DNA of 64,000 bases, from the NCBI RefSeq assembly GCF_014652435.1, contig NZ_BMYU01000002.1:310001-374000 (forward strand), read 5' to 3'. The position numbers were made by a program, and so were the translations under genes. Position 1 is the stretch's first letter. Each line of letters begins with the position of its first letter. Shown here in pieces: positions 29,841 to 39,852 of the stretch. Under the pieces are notes generated by a model that worked only from the letters and a program-made list of their open reading frames with translations, had not been told where the DNA came from and searched no databases. Source of the stretch: Cognatundibacterium squillarum. Its GTDB lineage: Bacteria; Pseudomonadota; Gammaproteobacteria; Burkholderiales; Burkholderiaceae_D.

Positions 29841-29880
29841 AATAAAAAGCCCGTTCAGCTTTTTCAACTGAACGGGAAAA
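29841..29880 (-). terminator. Terminator of the GntR/ABC operon
   Basis: CCCGTTCAG pairs with CTGAACGGG over a 9-base loop. On the minus strand it is followed by CTTTTTATTG, giving a classic intrinsic terminator just past the permease stop codon. Confidence 0.8.
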
Positions 29881-29917
29881 ACCACGGTGAAAACGGGGAT
29901 TAATAAATTTCTGGGAG

Positions 29918-30904
29918 TCAGATCACGTCTGCGTAGCGGCGTTGGCGGACGGCAATCGCAATCATGATAAAAGAACACAGGACACCGATCCATAAACCCG
30001 GGCTAACATATTCGATCAACGCTTGCTGATAAGTGTTTTCCAGAGTAAACCCCGGTACAGTCGTATTTTTTCGAGTTACATTTGCAGCAAAATACCAACT
30101 ACCCGGAATTAAACTGCAGATACCGCGTACAAATATCTGGTATGTAAATTCGAAAGTATTCCATCCGAGTTTCTCCACTGCATCTGAGATAAGCACTACA
30201 AATTCAAAAAGAAATGGCACTCCGACCGCCCAGGGAAAAACACGTGATTTACACAGCGCTGACATCATCAGCATCCACGAAACTGACGGCAGTGCGAAAA
30301 GGATGTACAAAGGAAGCATCACAAAAATTCGAGTGAAATCCTGCCATATTTTTGGATTGAACAATACGCTGGCAATCTGTGCCGGACTTAACTGCTGAGT
30401 CAGGATAAGAAATGCCATGCTTTTCACAAAGAATAACAGCAGGCAAACCAGAATGACGCTGACAGGCCCATACAGTAATGGGTAAAACAGCTTTGACAGT
30501 ACGGTAAGCCAGTCCGGCACAGGCAGCGACTTCCAAAATAAGATACTGCGATCAAGGCGATCCGAATGTAAGCCCCCCATCACATACATTAAAGAAAGCA
30601 TCGCGCTGAAAGAAGCCGTAATCATTAGTTCGTAAGATAAATCATTTACCAAACGCTCGTTGAATACAGTTATCAAATTTCTATACAGATCAACTGGCGC
30701 AAAATATATACATGTAAATATAAAAAATGCCAAAAAAACTGCGAAAAATATTATTGGCAACCAGAAAAAAAACTGCTTGTTTTCCCAAAATTCCTTTATC
30801 AGCAATTGCTTGAATACATGTATCTGGCTGAAACGACGATTACTTGTATTATTTTTTGGAATCGCCATCTGGTTCAGGGTTCCAAGATCCGATGAAGTCT
30901 TCAT
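29918..30904 (-). CDS. ABC-2 type permease
   Basis: A 328-residue inner-membrane protein with about six hydrophobic segments (for example FFFWLPIIFFAVFLAFFIF and a last one near GLWIGVLCSFIMIAIAV). It is the third gene of a GntR-ATPase-permease operon, overlapping the ATPase gene by 4 bases, and is AT-richer than its surroundings. The layout resembles the ytrABC operons, whose pumps respond to cell-envelope stress. The substrate is unknown. Confidence 0.85.
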   Translation of the reverse strand: MKTSSDLGTLNQMAIPKNNTSNRRFSQIHVFKQLLIKEFWENKQFFFWLPIIFFAVFLAFFIFTCIYFAPVDLYRNLITVFNERLVNDLSYELMITASFSAMLSLMYVMGGLHSDRLDRSILFWKSLPVPDWLTVLSKLFYPLLYGPVSVILVCLLLFFVKSMAFLILTQQLSPAQIASVLFNPKIWQDFTRIFVMLPLYILFALPSVSWMLMMSALCKSRVFPWAVGVPFLFEFVVLISDAVEKLGWNTFEFTYQIFVRGICSLIPGSWYFAANVTRKNTTVPGFTLENTYQQALIEYVSPGLWIGVLCSFIMIAIAVRQRRYADVI

Positions 30905-31758
30905 TGATAATTTCCCTTCATAGCCTGAATAAATACATCTGCAACATTACATGTCTGCAACTCTCCCAGCGCCATCAGCGTTTCCGCATCGACACCATCA
31001 AATAACATGATCTGACTGCCCAGTGTTTTTCGCTGATCAACCGGTTTTAAAGCCAGCGCCTGTTCCAGATTTTCCGGTTTAATAGCAACTGCAATAAAAC
31101 GCTGCTGCAGTTTGTCCATCGTTTCGTGCAAAACGATTTCGCCGTTTTGTATAAACATCACATCCGATAAGATGTTTTCGATTTCTTCGACCTGATGCGT
31201 GGTGATGATGATGGTACGTTGTGCATCGTAGTAATCTTCAATCAGATGCCGGTAAAACATTTTGCGGTACATGATGTCCAGCCCCAGCGTTGGCTCATCC
31301 AGCACCAGCAACTGCGCATCAATTGCCATTACCAGTGCCAGATGAAATTGCGCCAGCATGCCTTTCGACATTTCTTTGACTTTCATTGACGGTGTTAACT
31401 TGGTCGCGGCGATGTAGCGCTCGGCTTTGGCACGGTTAAAGCGCGGATGCACACCTTGCACAAAATCCAGTGCCTGACTGACTTTGATCCAGCGCGGCAG
31501 GACGGCAACGTCGGCGACAAAACATACGTCATTCATCAGAGCATCGCGCTGCGTTTCCGGGTTCAGACCGAGTACTGACAACTCGCCATTAAACGGTGTC
31601 ATACCGAGAATGGCTTTCAGCAGCGTGGTTTTGCCGGAGCCGTTCGGGCCAATGATGCCCAGTATGCGTCCGCGCTCAATATTGAAATTCAATTGTTTCA
31701 GAACTTCCGTCTTGCCATATGACTTGCTCAGACCACTGGCGGAGATCATCACATCCAT
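30901..31758 (-). CDS. ABC transporter ATPase, YtrB-like
   Basis: A 285-residue ATPase with Walker A GPNGSGKTTLLK, signature EMSKGMLAQFHLA and Walker B LLVLDEPTLGLD followed by the H-loop THQVEE. The C-terminal 70 residues are the variable regulatory part. Its start overlaps the GntR stop codon by one base (TGATG), so translation is coupled. It powers the permease that follows. Confidence 0.92.
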   Translation of the reverse strand: MDVMISASGLSKSYGKTEVLKQLNFNIERGRILGIIGPNGSGKTTLLKAILGMTPFNGELSVLGLNPETQRDALMNDVCFVADVAVLPRWIKVSQALDFVQGVHPRFNRAKAERYIAATKLTPSMKVKEMSKGMLAQFHLALVMAIDAQLLVLDEPTLGLDIMYRKMFYRHLIEDYYDAQRTIIITTHQVEEIENILSDVMFIQNGEIVLHETMDKLQQRFIAVAIKPENLEQALALKPVDQRKTLGSQIMLFDGVDAETLMALGELQTCNVADVFIQAMKGNYQ

Positions 31759-32123
31759 CAGATGCCTCCCTGGTCTTTGTCAGCAATCAGGTCATCAATT
31801 CTGATACCCAGACTCTGCATTTTTTTCAGAACTGCAGGCCACTCTTCCTGCAGGAAACGCTCGCGTTCGCTTTGCAGTAAGCGGTCTTTTGCACCATCTA
31901 AAACAAACATCCCGAGCCCCCTCTTCATCTCTATGATCCCTTCATCCACTAATTCCTGATACGCCCGTGATACGGTCAGCGGGTTCAGTTCAAAATCTGC
32001 CGCAATCTGCCTGACTGAGGGCAAAGCATCACCCGGTGCCAGTTGTGCCTGCAGAATCATTTGCACCACTTTTTCCTTTAACTGCCGGTAAATCGGTGCG
32101 TTGTCATGCCAGTTTTGTCCCAT
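31758..32123 (-). CDS. GntR regulator, YtrA subfamily
   Basis: A 121-residue regulator: a winged helix (residues 10-75, PIYRQLKEKVVQMILQAQLAPGDALPSVRQIAADFELNPLTVSRAYQ) and a short helical tail for dimerisation, the short form typical of YtrA. It is the first gene of its operon and very likely represses it through the inverted repeat about 50 bases upstream. Confidence 0.92.
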   Translation of the reverse strand: MGQNWHDNAPIYRQLKEKVVQMILQAQLAPGDALPSVRQIAADFELNPLTVSRAYQELVDEGIIEMKRGLGMFVLDGAKDRLLQSERERFLQEEWPAVLKKMQSLGIRIDDLIADKDQGGI

Positions 32124-32173
32124 CGCTATCCTTTTCGCTTATCCATGCAACATTCCCGTACTCCCGTTGTGTT

Positions 32174-32214
32174 GGTGTGTTAGTTAACTATAACACCATT
32201 ACATCGAATTGCAA
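32174..32214 (-). promoter_or_regulatory. Promoter and inverted-repeat operator of the GntR/ABC operon
   Basis: On the minus strand TTGCAA (32209-32214) and TATAGT (32187-32192) are 16 bases apart, a good sigma-70 promoter. A 24-base inverted repeat at 32174-32197 (arms GGTGTGTTAGTT and AACTATAACACC, 10 of 12 positions paired, centre GTTAAC) covers the -10 element. This is the position expected for an autorepressing YtrA-type GntR protein. Confidence 0.65.
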
Positions 32215-32394
32215 ATTACCCAATTGATTATTTGCAATATTTATTTTTAAACAAGCTCGTCGTGTGCAACCGGGTGATGCCATTGCCGGATTCGCGGGGG
32301 TGAAAAAAGAAGAAAGCAATACGGCTCTGCCATATGTCATGACGGCCGAATCAGAAAGGGAGTGCATGCGGCCCGAACCGGGCTAAAAAGGGGA

Positions 32395-32480
32395 AAATGC
32401 GGATTTTTGCATAGTAATCTGGCGGTCGTCGGCAGAAAGTCCGGGCTTCGGAAAACAGGAAATGACGATTAACGCACAAT
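32395..32480 (+). repeat. Dispersed 86-bp intergenic repeat, copy D
   Basis: Block 1 is degraded, but GGCGGTCGTCGGCAGAAAGT is perfect, the hairpin reads TCCGGGCTTCGGA, and AATGACGATT follows. It lies between the GntR operon promoter and the 3' end of the chemoreceptor gene. Confidence 0.8.
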
Positions 32481-32554
32481 GCTGAGCACGGTGTGTCCGG
32501 ATCAGCAGTCACAAAATTTGCCGAAACCGGCGCGCAGCGGCCGGCACCGCTGTG

Positions 32555-34189
32555 TCAGCGCTGGGTGGTTTGCAGCGAAACCCGGGTCCGGTGCTCTTTT
32601 TCAAAAAAGTCAATCACTTGCTGCAAGCTGGCAGCTTGCTCGCCGAGCATACTGGCCGAAATTTGCTGCTGCTGCAGTTTTGTCATGCTGTTCGCTGCCT
32701 GCTCCTGCAATGCACGCAGTAAGGCAGAGGTTTCATCAATCTGCGTGCGCTGCTGTTCACAGCGCTCGCGGATACCAGCCATGTCGCGACTGACATCGCC
32801 GGTGCCGGACACAATGCTGCTCACCCGCTGATGCATCTCTTTCACCAGCAAATCGCCGCTGCTGACACTGTGCTGACTGCGTTCCACCAGTTGCCGGATC
32901 ATCGCGGCTGCACGGGCGCTGCGTTGCGCCAGTGCACGGACTTCACCGGCGACAACAACAAAACCTTTGCCCGCTTCACCGGCGTGTGCTGCTTCAATCG
33001 TCGCGTTTATCGCCAGCATATTGGTCTGCATCGCGATGCTGTCTGCTTCACCCGTGAGCTGCCCGATCTGCTCCGCGCTGGACTGTATCGCCTGCATCGT
33101 CTGCAATAAATCGCGGATCGTTGCTTCACATCCGCTGGCAGAACGCGCTGCCTGCCCTGCGCGTTCGTCGGCCGATACTGCACGGGCCTGATTCTCCTGC
33201 ACCGTGTTTTCCAGACGCTGATTGGCGTCAAGTACCTGATGCAGTACGCTGATCTGATGTTCAGCGGCATCATGGCTGTCCGCACTGCTGATTTGCAGTC
33301 CGCTGCCGGTATGCTGCAATTCGCCTGCCTGTGTCTGCATCAGTTCCACCATTTGTATCAGCACACCACGCATACGCAGAATGGATTGCTGTAACTCACC
33401 GAGCTCGCCTTTACTTTGCACCCGTACTGGCTGATTCAGCCTGCCGTGGCTGATCGCATCTGCCACCTGCATACAGCTTTGTAAAGGCTGAATAATCGAT
33501 GCGGCCAGCCGCCGTGAAATAAAGAAACCCGCAATCAGCAAGAATGCAGAGATCAGCAGCATACCGCTGATAACACGACTGCCCTGTTTTTCCAGCGCAG
33601 CGATGCTGTTATCCAGTCGCTGGTCCTGCATGCTGATCAGTGCACCCAGACTGGCAAAGTAACGGTTTTGTACCGGTTCCAGATGCTGGGTAACAAAGTT
33701 TGCCGCCTCCATAATGCCGCCGGACTCAGCGTACTGCAGGGCCTGCCTGACTGCCGATGCGTAGGCCTGACTATGCACCAGCAAAGCGTCTTTTGAAGGG
33801 GCTGAGGGCGATGATGCGACATCCCCTGCCTTGATGTCGGTGAAATCCGCCTGGCGCAATATTGCCTGCAAATCATGCTGTTCTTTTGTTTGCAAATCAC
33901 GCAGTTTATTTTTTTCTGCGGCAAGTGCATCCGCATCGGTCAGTAACGCAAGGTGACGTATGCTGACCGCAATCAGTTGCAGGTTTTGCTGCTGACCGGA
34001 CAACAGTTCGCGCTGCGCAAACTGTGTACCCGTCAGCTCCCTGACCTGAACCCGAAAATGGTGTAGAGCAAGGATGCCCGTCATCGCCGCGACCAGCGCC
34101 AGCAAGGCCAGCGACATCGTGGCAAGGTTCAGACGGGTTTCGATACGATGCCAGCGTTCAGCCCAGTATGCGGTAATGCCTGCTGCCAT
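32555..34189 (-). CDS. Methyl-accepting chemotaxis protein at the end of the nan operon
   Basis: A 544-residue transmembrane chemoreceptor: TM1 (about 21-43), a periplasmic helical ligand domain of about 160 residues (44-204), TM2 (205-225), HAMP (226-280) and the signalling domain. The conserved hairpin tip region reads [31 protein letters not shown]. No C-terminal pentapeptide for CheR/CheB docking is seen. AGGAGA fixes the start at 34189, 17 bases after the NanS-like stop codon. Being last in the operon suggests it senses sialic acid or a related sugar; that is inference from position. Confidence 0.93.
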   Translation of the reverse strand: MAAGITAYWAERWHRIETRLNLATMSLALLALVAAMTGILALHHFRVQVRELTGTQFAQRELLSGQQQNLQLIAVSIRHLALLTDADALAAEKNKLRDLQTKEQHDLQAILRQADFTDIKAGDVASSPSAPSKDALLVHSQAYASAVRQALQYAESGGIMEAANFVTQHLEPVQNRYFASLGALISMQDQRLDNSIAALEKQGSRVISGMLLISAFLLIAGFFISRRLAASIIQPLQSCMQVADAISHGRLNQPVRVQSKGELGELQQSILRMRGVLIQMVELMQTQAGELQHTGSGLQISSADSHDAAEHQISVLHQVLDANQRLENTVQENQARAVSADERAGQAARSASGCEATIRDLLQTMQAIQSSAEQIGQLTGEADSIAMQTNMLAINATIEAAHAGEAGKGFVVVAGEVRALAQRSARAAAMIRQLVERSQHSVSSGDLLVKEMHQRVSSIVSGTGDVSRDMAGIRERCEQQRTQIDETSALLRALQEQAANSMTKLQQQQISASMLGEQAASLQQVIDFFEKEHRTRVSLQTTQR

Positions 34190-34206
34190 GCTCAGTCTCC
34201 TGTGAT

Positions 34207-35322
34207 TCACATTTCAGTTAGGGATGTGCTGCCGGCCTCTGCCAGCAGGGCTTGCAGATGAGGACGCAGTGCGGCCGCAAGTCGTGCAGACACTTCACCA
34301 CGATAAGCTTCAGCTGATAAATGGATGTGTGCCATTTCTGGCGGACAGGTTCGCGCATCCGTGACGGCCGCCGGTAACTGATCCGCCTGCGCCGCCACAG
34401 GCCACTGGTGCGCGGGCAGCCAGAAATCAGCATTGGTTGTCTGCGGCTGACCATCGCTTTGCAGCCGCATATCCATCCAGATGCATTGTTGTGGTCTCTG
34501 CCTGGCCAGACGCCGGTAAGTATTCAGCACCATGGCATGGGTCGCTTTGCAGTCGTCCCACCAGTACGTTGCTGCCATAAGCAGCCACGGCACCGCATCC
34601 CAGCTCCTTTGCGGCATCTGCGCCTGATGATCCGCCAGATCTTTCCCGAAACGATCCAGCATCGCAGTAAATGCAGCACCATGCCGGCGGGCAGCTTCCG
34701 TTCCTGCATGTGCATCGCTTTCGCCCTGACACCAGACAACGCCGAGCAAACGGTTATCCGGATGCAGATTGAGTGCATAACGTATGCGGTGCAGCGTATC
34801 CAGATACAAAGGTGCGTCTGTGCAACCCCAGCACATGGCACCGTTACTGTTCTGATCTGCGACACCGGGATAGTGATACACCGCACGCCCGACTGATGCC
34901 CCGGGTTGCAGGTATTGCCCGGACTCAGTCTCTGAAAGATAAGTGCCGCGCTGGCCCGTCACCATACCCGCACCACCATGTGCCTGTGGCAGCAACAGGA
35001 TTCCGTAATCTTCCGGCAGCAGCGGTAGCAGCCTGCGTGCAATGAACAAGCCCGGACCAATTGTGCCGCTGTAGCGCAGTTTAGTATTGCCGCGCCGGTT
35101 CGCAAATCGCATGTCTTTCACATCATCCAGCACATGCGTTGCCGGAAGAATTTTGTTCCAGCGGTCTTCCCTTGCGCCGTCAGGACGCATGCCACGGTAA
35201 CGTCCGAGCTGACAGATGCGCTCTGAGATTTCCAGATCCGCCGGTTCCGGCAATGCTTCGGCAAATCCCTGTGCATTCGATTGCCCCGCAATCACCAGCA
35301 CAAACCAGCGACGCGGTGTCAT
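34207..35322 (-). CDS. nanS: Sialate O-acetylesterase, NanS-like (SASA family)
   Basis: A 371-residue SGNH-like esterase. The nucleophile serine is in [11 protein letters not shown], a second block is [14 protein letters not shown], and the catalytic Asp/His region is [13 protein letters not shown]. These match the SASA (DUF303) family that removes O-acetyl groups from sialic acids so they can be degraded. No signal peptide is visible ([18 protein letters not shown] is the first strand), so a cytoplasmic site is likely, whereas E. coli NanS is periplasmic. It overlaps nanK by 4 bases. Confidence 0.88.
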   Translation of the reverse strand: MTPRRWFVLVIAGQSNAQGFAEALPEPADLEISERICQLGRYRGMRPDGAREDRWNKILPATHVLDDVKDMRFANRRGNTKLRYSGTIGPGLFIARRLLPLLPEDYGILLLPQAHGGAGMVTGQRGTYLSETESGQYLQPGASVGRAVYHYPGVADQNSNGAMCWGCTDAPLYLDTLHRIRYALNLHPDNRLLGVVWCQGESDAHAGTEAARRHGAAFTAMLDRFGKDLADHQAQMPQRSWDAVPWLLMAATYWWDDCKATHAMVLNTYRRLARQRPQQCIWMDMRLQSDGQPQTTNADFWLPAHQWPVAAQADQLPAAVTDARTCPPEMAHIHLSAEAYRGEVSARLAAALRPHLQALLAEAGSTSLTEM

Positions 35323-36197
35323 GAACTGGCTCCTGCCCAGTGCATGATGCCGGCCAGTCCTGCGTCCGCCCCGCAGCGTGCGGCGCTGATACGCGGCGGT
35401 GCCGGCACCGGAATGCGACGGAATGCATGTTGTATGCGCTCCAGCATACCGGGCGCAAGACCAACGCTGCCGCCGATTACAATTTCCTGCAAATCCAGTG
35501 CCAGATGCTGACCGGCGAGCATCGCTGCCACCGCCTCTGCCGCATGCTGAATCAAGTGCTCTGCGCCGGGCAATTGCGAGGCCAGACTGAACAAGCGGCG
35601 GCTGTCGCAGGCTTCACCGAATAAGGCACTGGCCTGCCTTGCGAGACCGGTACCGGAAGCAATCAGTTCCAGACAGCCAGTCTGTCCGCATCCGCACTGC
35701 GATTCTCCGTCGCAACTACGAAAATGCGAGGGGATATGACCGATATGCCCCGCCAGTCCGGACTGACCGGTACGTAAGCGGTGATTCAGTACAACACCGC
35801 CGCCTATGCCGGTCGATAACGTCACGAACATCAGATCTGCAGGGCCGTTGCCATCCTGCTGACGTGCCAGATATTCGCCCCATGCTGCAGCCTGCGCATC
35901 GTTCAGCATGACTACCGGTACATCCATGATGCCGCGCAGAATTTCCTGCAAGGGAAGTCCGTTCCAGAAACCGATAATGTCGTGATTCACGGAAAAGACC
36001 CTGCCCTGCTGCACATAACCGGTGGTTGCAACACCGATTTTCTGTATGCCGGTCCACCCTTGTAAAAGACTCGCCAGCAAAGGTGTTAAGTCTTCACGCT
36101 GACTCACCATCGGCAACTGACGCCGTTCCAGCACCCTTCCACCCTGCGTCAGTGCGGCAGCAACTTTGGTACCGCCGATATCCAGCGTTGCCAGCAT
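35319..36197 (-). CDS. nanK: N-acetylmannosamine kinase NanK (ROK family)
   Basis: A 292-residue ROK kinase that phosphorylates ManNAc to ManNAc-6-phosphate with ATP. The phosphate-binding loop is LATLDIGGTKVAAAL, the second is STGIGGGVVL, and the zinc motif is CGCGQTGCLE with the preceding GHIPSH histidine. AAGGTGG supports the start at 36197, one base after the nanE stop. Assignment as NanK rather than glucokinase or NagK comes from the neighbours. Confidence 0.92.
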   Translation of the reverse strand: MLATLDIGGTKVAAALTQGGRVLERRQLPMVSQREDLTPLLASLLQGWTGIQKIGVATTGYVQQGRVFSVNHDIIGFWNGLPLQEILRGIMDVPVVMLNDAQAAAWGEYLARQQDGNGPADLMFVTLSTGIGGGVVLNHRLRTGQSGLAGHIGHIPSHFRSCDGESQCGCGQTGCLELIASGTGLARQASALFGEACDSRRLFSLASQLPGAEHLIQHAAEAVAAMLAGQHLALDLQEIVIGGSVGLAPGMLERIQHAFRRIPVPAPPRISAARCGADAGLAGIMHWAGASS

Positions 36198-36198
36198 C

Positions 36199-36897
36199 TC
36201 AGCCACCTTCTGCCGTTTGCAGTTCACGCAGTGCATCGCCAAACCAGGCAGTCACATGCTCGATGCGGGTAATTGCAGAACCCACCGTCACACTGAATGC
36301 ACCGGCAGTCAGCGCACGCTGCGCATCGGCCGGTGTGCGGATGCGGCCTTCTGCCATTACACGAATACCGCGCTGTGCTAGCTGGCTGATCAGCAAGGTA
36401 TCCGGTGCCGACATATCCTGATCCGCGGTTTCTGCGGTATAGCCGGACAAAGTCGTGCCAACCAGATCGCAACCGATATCCCAGGCAAGTATGCCGTCTG
36501 CCAGTGTGGCGCAGTCTGCCATGGCCAGACAACCTGCCTGCTTCACCGCCTGAAACAAATGCTGAACGGATACCGGTCTGCCGCGCGCGGTCCCATCAAA
36601 CGCAATGATGGTGGCTCCGGCACTGGCCAGACTTTTCACATCTTCCAGAAACGGTGTAATACGCACATCGCTGTCAGTTAAATCACGTTTGATGATGCCG
36701 GTAATGCAGGCATCCGGCAGCGCCTGTCTGACCAGGCGTACATGCTCCGCGCCTTCTATCCGCAGACCGGCAGCGCCTGCCTGCATCGCAGCGGCAGCCA
36801 TCGCCACCACAATATCCGGCCGGTTCATCGGACTTTCCGGCAAAGGCTGACAAGACACCACCAGCCCGCCTGCTAACTGTTGAACTTCCTGTTTCAT
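36199..36897 (-). CDS. nanE: N-acetylmannosamine-6-phosphate 2-epimerase NanE
   Basis: A 232-residue TIM-barrel enzyme that converts ManNAc-6-phosphate to GlcNAc-6-phosphate. Family motifs: GGLVVSCQPLPESPM at the start, AGAAGLRIEG, ITGIIKRDL with the catalytic lysine, IIAFDGTARGRP, and EGRIRTPADAQRAL. It overlaps the preceding ATPase gene by 4 bases (ATGA). All features are those of a full-length functional enzyme. Confidence 0.95.
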   Translation of the reverse strand: MKQEVQQLAGGLVVSCQPLPESPMNRPDIVVAMAAAAMQAGAAGLRIEGAEHVRLVRQALPDACITGIIKRDLTDSDVRITPFLEDVKSLASAGATIIAFDGTARGRPVSVQHLFQAVKQAGCLAMADCATLADGILAWDIGCDLVGTTLSGYTAETADQDMSAPDTLLISQLAQRGIRVMAEGRIRTPADAQRALTAGAFSVTVGSAITRIEHVTAWFGDALRELQTAEGG

Positions 36898-37895
36898 ACT
36901 GAATTTCCCTGCGTAAAATGACAAATCACCTGATGCGCATCCGACTGTGCCGGTGGCGAAACGGGTTTTTCGCGACAAATGGCAGCCGCCTGCGGGCAGC
37001 GGGTATGGAACACACAACCGGAGGGCGGTGCCAGCGGACTCGGAATTTCCCCTTGCAGTAATTGTTCGCGCTGTAAGCGACGGGAAGGATCAGCTACCGG
37101 CGAACTGGCCCACAATGCGCGTGTATACGGATGCGCTCCGCCGCTTGCAATCGCAGCGCGGCTGGCCAGTTCCATTTTCTGACCGAGATACAGCACCAGT
37201 ACGCGGTCACACATAATCTGCACCAGCGGTAAATCATGCGAAATAAAAATGATGGTCAGTCCCAGCTGTTCTCTGAGACTCAGCAGCAGATTGATAATCT
37301 GCGCCTTCACCGACGCATCCAGCGCCGCCACCGCTTCATCAGCAATCAGCACTTTGGGTTGCAGTGCCAGTGCACGCGCAATCACCACCCTTTGTTTCTG
37401 ACCACCGGACAATTCGTGCGGATAGCGGTGCAGCACCGACACCGGCAAACCCACCAGCTTCAGCAAGCGGGTGATTTCTTCGTGCTGCTCTATGCTGCTG
37501 CCGAGATCATGCAGATAAAACGGTTCGCGCAGACTTTGTTCTATGGTCAAGCGCGGATTCAGGCTGGCGTTCGGGTCCTGAAACACCATCTGAATTTCTT
37601 TACGCAGACAGTTTTCATCGCGGCCACGGTAATCCGCCAGCGCTTTGCCGCGATACCGGATTTCACCCTGCTCCGGCTTCAGCATCCGCATCGCCAGTTT
37701 TGCCATGGTTGATTTACCACTGCCGGACTCGCCAACGATGCCAAGCACTTCGCCTTGCTTTAACTGAAAACTGACCGCGTTCACCGCTCGGACTTTACGC
37801 GCAGGACGGAATAAAGAAGATTTACCGGCATAGCTGACACTGACCTGATCAAACTCCAGCAAGATCTCAGCGTCACCGGTGACAATCGCGCTCAT
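36894..37895 (-). CDS. ABC importer ATPase, DppF-like (sialic-acid transporter)
   Basis: A 333-residue ATPase of the oligopeptide/nickel importer group. Walker A is GESGSGKSTMAK, signature HELSGGQKQRVVIARAL, Walker B KVLIADEAVAALD (D-E-A-V rather than the usual D-E-P/A-V-S-A-L-D, common in this group). The C-terminal oligo_HPY part with cysteines (CVFHTRCPQAAAICRE) is present. AGGAG gives the start. It overlaps the other ATPase gene and nanE by 4 bases each. The nan context points to sialic-acid import as in the H. ducreyi SatABCD system, which is also of peptide-importer type. Confidence 0.9.
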   Translation of the reverse strand: MSAIVTGDAEILLEFDQVSVSYAGKSSLFRPARKVRAVNAVSFQLKQGEVLGIVGESGSGKSTMAKLAMRMLKPEQGEIRYRGKALADYRGRDENCLRKEIQMVFQDPNASLNPRLTIEQSLREPFYLHDLGSSIEQHEEITRLLKLVGLPVSVLHRYPHELSGGQKQRVVIARALALQPKVLIADEAVAALDASVKAQIINLLLSLREQLGLTIIFISHDLPLVQIMCDRVLVLYLGQKMELASRAAIASGGAHPYTRALWASSPVADPSRRLQREQLLQGEIPSPLAPPSGCVFHTRCPQAAAICREKPVSPPAQSDAHQVICHFTQGNSV

Positions 37896-38908
37896 ATCGC
37901 TACTCCTGTTGATTGCGGCGTGGTATGACGCCAGTGATGACAAGCGACCGTATGCTGTGGCGCAACCGGTGTTACTTTGGGCAATTGCTGATGACACAGG
38001 GAACTGGCGTGTTCACAGCGATTGGCAAACCGGCACTGCCGGTGTTCTCCCGTAACGCTTTCCACTTGCCCCGGAATACCGCTGAGCACGGCATCCGGAC
38101 CCGGGCGCGGAATCGCGGCCAGTAAGCCTCTGGTATAAGGATGTACCGGTGCCTGGAAAATCTGCGCAACCGTACCGCTTTCCACGATATGACCACCGTA
38201 CATTACCGCCACCCGGTCAGCAATTTGCGCCACCACGCCCATATCGTGCGTAATGAAAATCACACCCATGCCGGTGGCTTGCTGTAATTCGCGGATCAGT
38301 TGCAGAATCTGCGCCTGTATCGTCACATCCAGCGCAGTCGTCGGTTCATCGGCAATCAGCAAACGCGGCTCACAGGCCAGTGCAATTGCAATCATCACGC
38401 GCTGGCGCATACCACCGGATAACTGATGCGGATATTGCTTTGCGCGCGTTTCCGGATCCGAGATACCGACCAGCTTCAGCAATTGCAACGCCTTTTCCTG
38501 CGCTGCTTTTTTACCCGCTACACCGTGTACCGTGATTGCTTCGGCGATCTGATCTGCGACGGTTTGCAGCGGATTCAGTGAGGTCATCGGTTCCTGAAAA
38601 ATCATGCTGACCGCCTTGCCGCGTAATGCCTGCTTTGCCGCTTCGCTGCCGCGTATCAGATCGGCGTACTCTCCTGTTGCGATTTGCAGACGTGCTTTGC
38701 CGGTTGTGACGGCATTCGACGCCAGCAAACCCATCAGGGAAAAGGAGGTTACGGATTTGCCGCAGCCGGATTCACCGACAATCGCCAGTGTTTCCCCCTG
38801 CCTGACCTGAAAACTGATATCGCTGACTGCCACCACAGTGCCAGCCGGTGTGGCGAATGAGGTACGCAATTGCTGCACATCGAGAATGATCTGCGTTTCA
38901 TCGGACAT
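37892..38908 (-). CDS. ABC importer ATPase, DppD-like (sialic-acid transporter)
   Basis: A 338-residue ATPase: Walker [15 protein letters not shown]-loop [13 protein letters not shown], signature [17 protein letters not shown], Walker [13 protein letters not shown], and the C-terminal cysteine cluster ([14 protein letters not shown]) of the peptide-importer family that may bind an iron-sulfur cluster. The ATG at 38908, preceded by AAGGTG, is preferred to a GTG 9 bases earlier. It lies 16 bases after nanA and forms a heterodimer with the next ATPase by family knowledge. Confidence 0.9.
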   Translation of the reverse strand: MSDETQIILDVQQLRTSFATPAGTVVAVSDISFQVRQGETLAIVGESGCGKSVTSFSLMGLLASNAVTTGKARLQIATGEYADLIRGSEAAKQALRGKAVSMIFQEPMTSLNPLQTVADQIAEAITVHGVAGKKAAQEKALQLLKLVGISDPETRAKQYPHQLSGGMRQRVMIAIALACEPRLLIADEPTTALDVTIQAQILQLIRELQQATGMGVIFITHDMGVVAQIADRVAVMYGGHIVESGTVAQIFQAPVHPYTRGLLAAIPRPGPDAVLSGIPGQVESVTGEHRQCRFANRCEHASSLCHQQLPKVTPVAPQHTVACHHWRHTTPQSTGVAI

Positions 38909-38924
38909 GGCTGACACCTTCTGA

Positions 38925-39848
38925 TTAATGCAGTAAACCGGTTTCGGTCAGAATCTGGCGGATTTTTTCCACGCCGGCATCCGGAATCAACTGATTCGGA
39001 CGGCTCATATGACGGTGGCTGATCAGCCCCATTAAGTGCATCGCCGTTTTGAAACCACCCACACCGGAAGCATTCGGGCTGGTATGCGGCACACCCTGGA
39101 ATACGATCTGGAATACGCGGATTAAGCGTTCCTGCTCGGCACGTGCTGCATCCCAGTCTCCGCGTTTCGCAGCATCGTACAAACGCACGTAGCCTGCCGG
39201 ATCCACATTCCCGAGTCCCGGCACATTGCCGTGAGCACCGCCTAACAAGGCATAATCAACGGTGGTTTCAGATCCGGTCAGGATAGAGAAATCCGGCTTG
39301 TCTTCAAAATCCTTCATCACCATGCGCATATTGCCGTCATCACCGCTGCTGTCTTTCAGGCCGCAGATCAGCTTCTGTTCATACATGCTCATCAGGGTTT
39401 CGCGATTCAGTTTTAATTGCGTACAAACCGGAATATCGTAGGCAATGATTGGTAAATCCACGGCTTCACGAATCATCGAAAAATGCACGATGGTTTCGTT
39501 CTGGCTGGTACGCGGATAAAACTGCGAGGTCACGACCAGACCATCCACACCCAGTTCTTTGGCCAGACGGGCATTTTCAATCACGCGATCAGTCGTCGGA
39601 TCCATCACACCGCAAACCGCCGGTACAGCACCGTTGGCTTCATCGAGTGCGATACGGATCGCATCGGCACGTTGTTTAGCATTCAGAAACACCACTTCGG
39701 AAGTGGAACCAAGCAGGAACAAACCATGCACACCGTTATCAATCAGGTGACGGATGACTTTACGCAAGCTGACTTCATCCACCTGATAATCAGGCGTCAG
39801 AGGAGTAACGACCGGCGGCACGATGCCATGCAGTTTCAGAGCGGACAT
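38925..39848 (-). CDS. nanA: N-acetylneuraminate lyase (NanA), DHDPS superfamily
   Basis: A 307-residue class I aldolase that would split sialic acid into ManNAc and pyruvate. Carboxylate-binding loop GSTSEVVF (usually GSTGE), tyrosine in IIAYDIPVCTQL, and the Schiff-base lysine in ICGLKDSSGDDGN are visible. Sequence alone leaves open other DHDPS-family reactions; the position between importer genes and ahead of nanE and nanK strongly favours sialate lyase. AAAGGA precedes the start; it follows the permease gene by 4 bases. Confidence 0.85.
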   Translation of the reverse strand: MSALKLHGIVPPVVTPLTPDYQVDEVSLRKVIRHLIDNGVHGLFLLGSTSEVVFLNAKQRADAIRIALDEANGAVPAVCGVMDPTTDRVIENARLAKELGVDGLVVTSQFYPRTSQNETIVHFSMIREAVDLPIIAYDIPVCTQLKLNRETLMSMYEQKLICGLKDSSGDDGNMRMVMKDFEDKPDFSILTGSETTVDYALLGGAHGNVPGLGNVDPAGYVRLYDAAKRGDWDAARAEQERLIRVFQIVFQGVPHTSPNASGVGGFKTAMHLMGLISHRHMSRPNQLIPDAGVEKIRQILTETGLLH

Positions 39849-39852
39849 AGAT

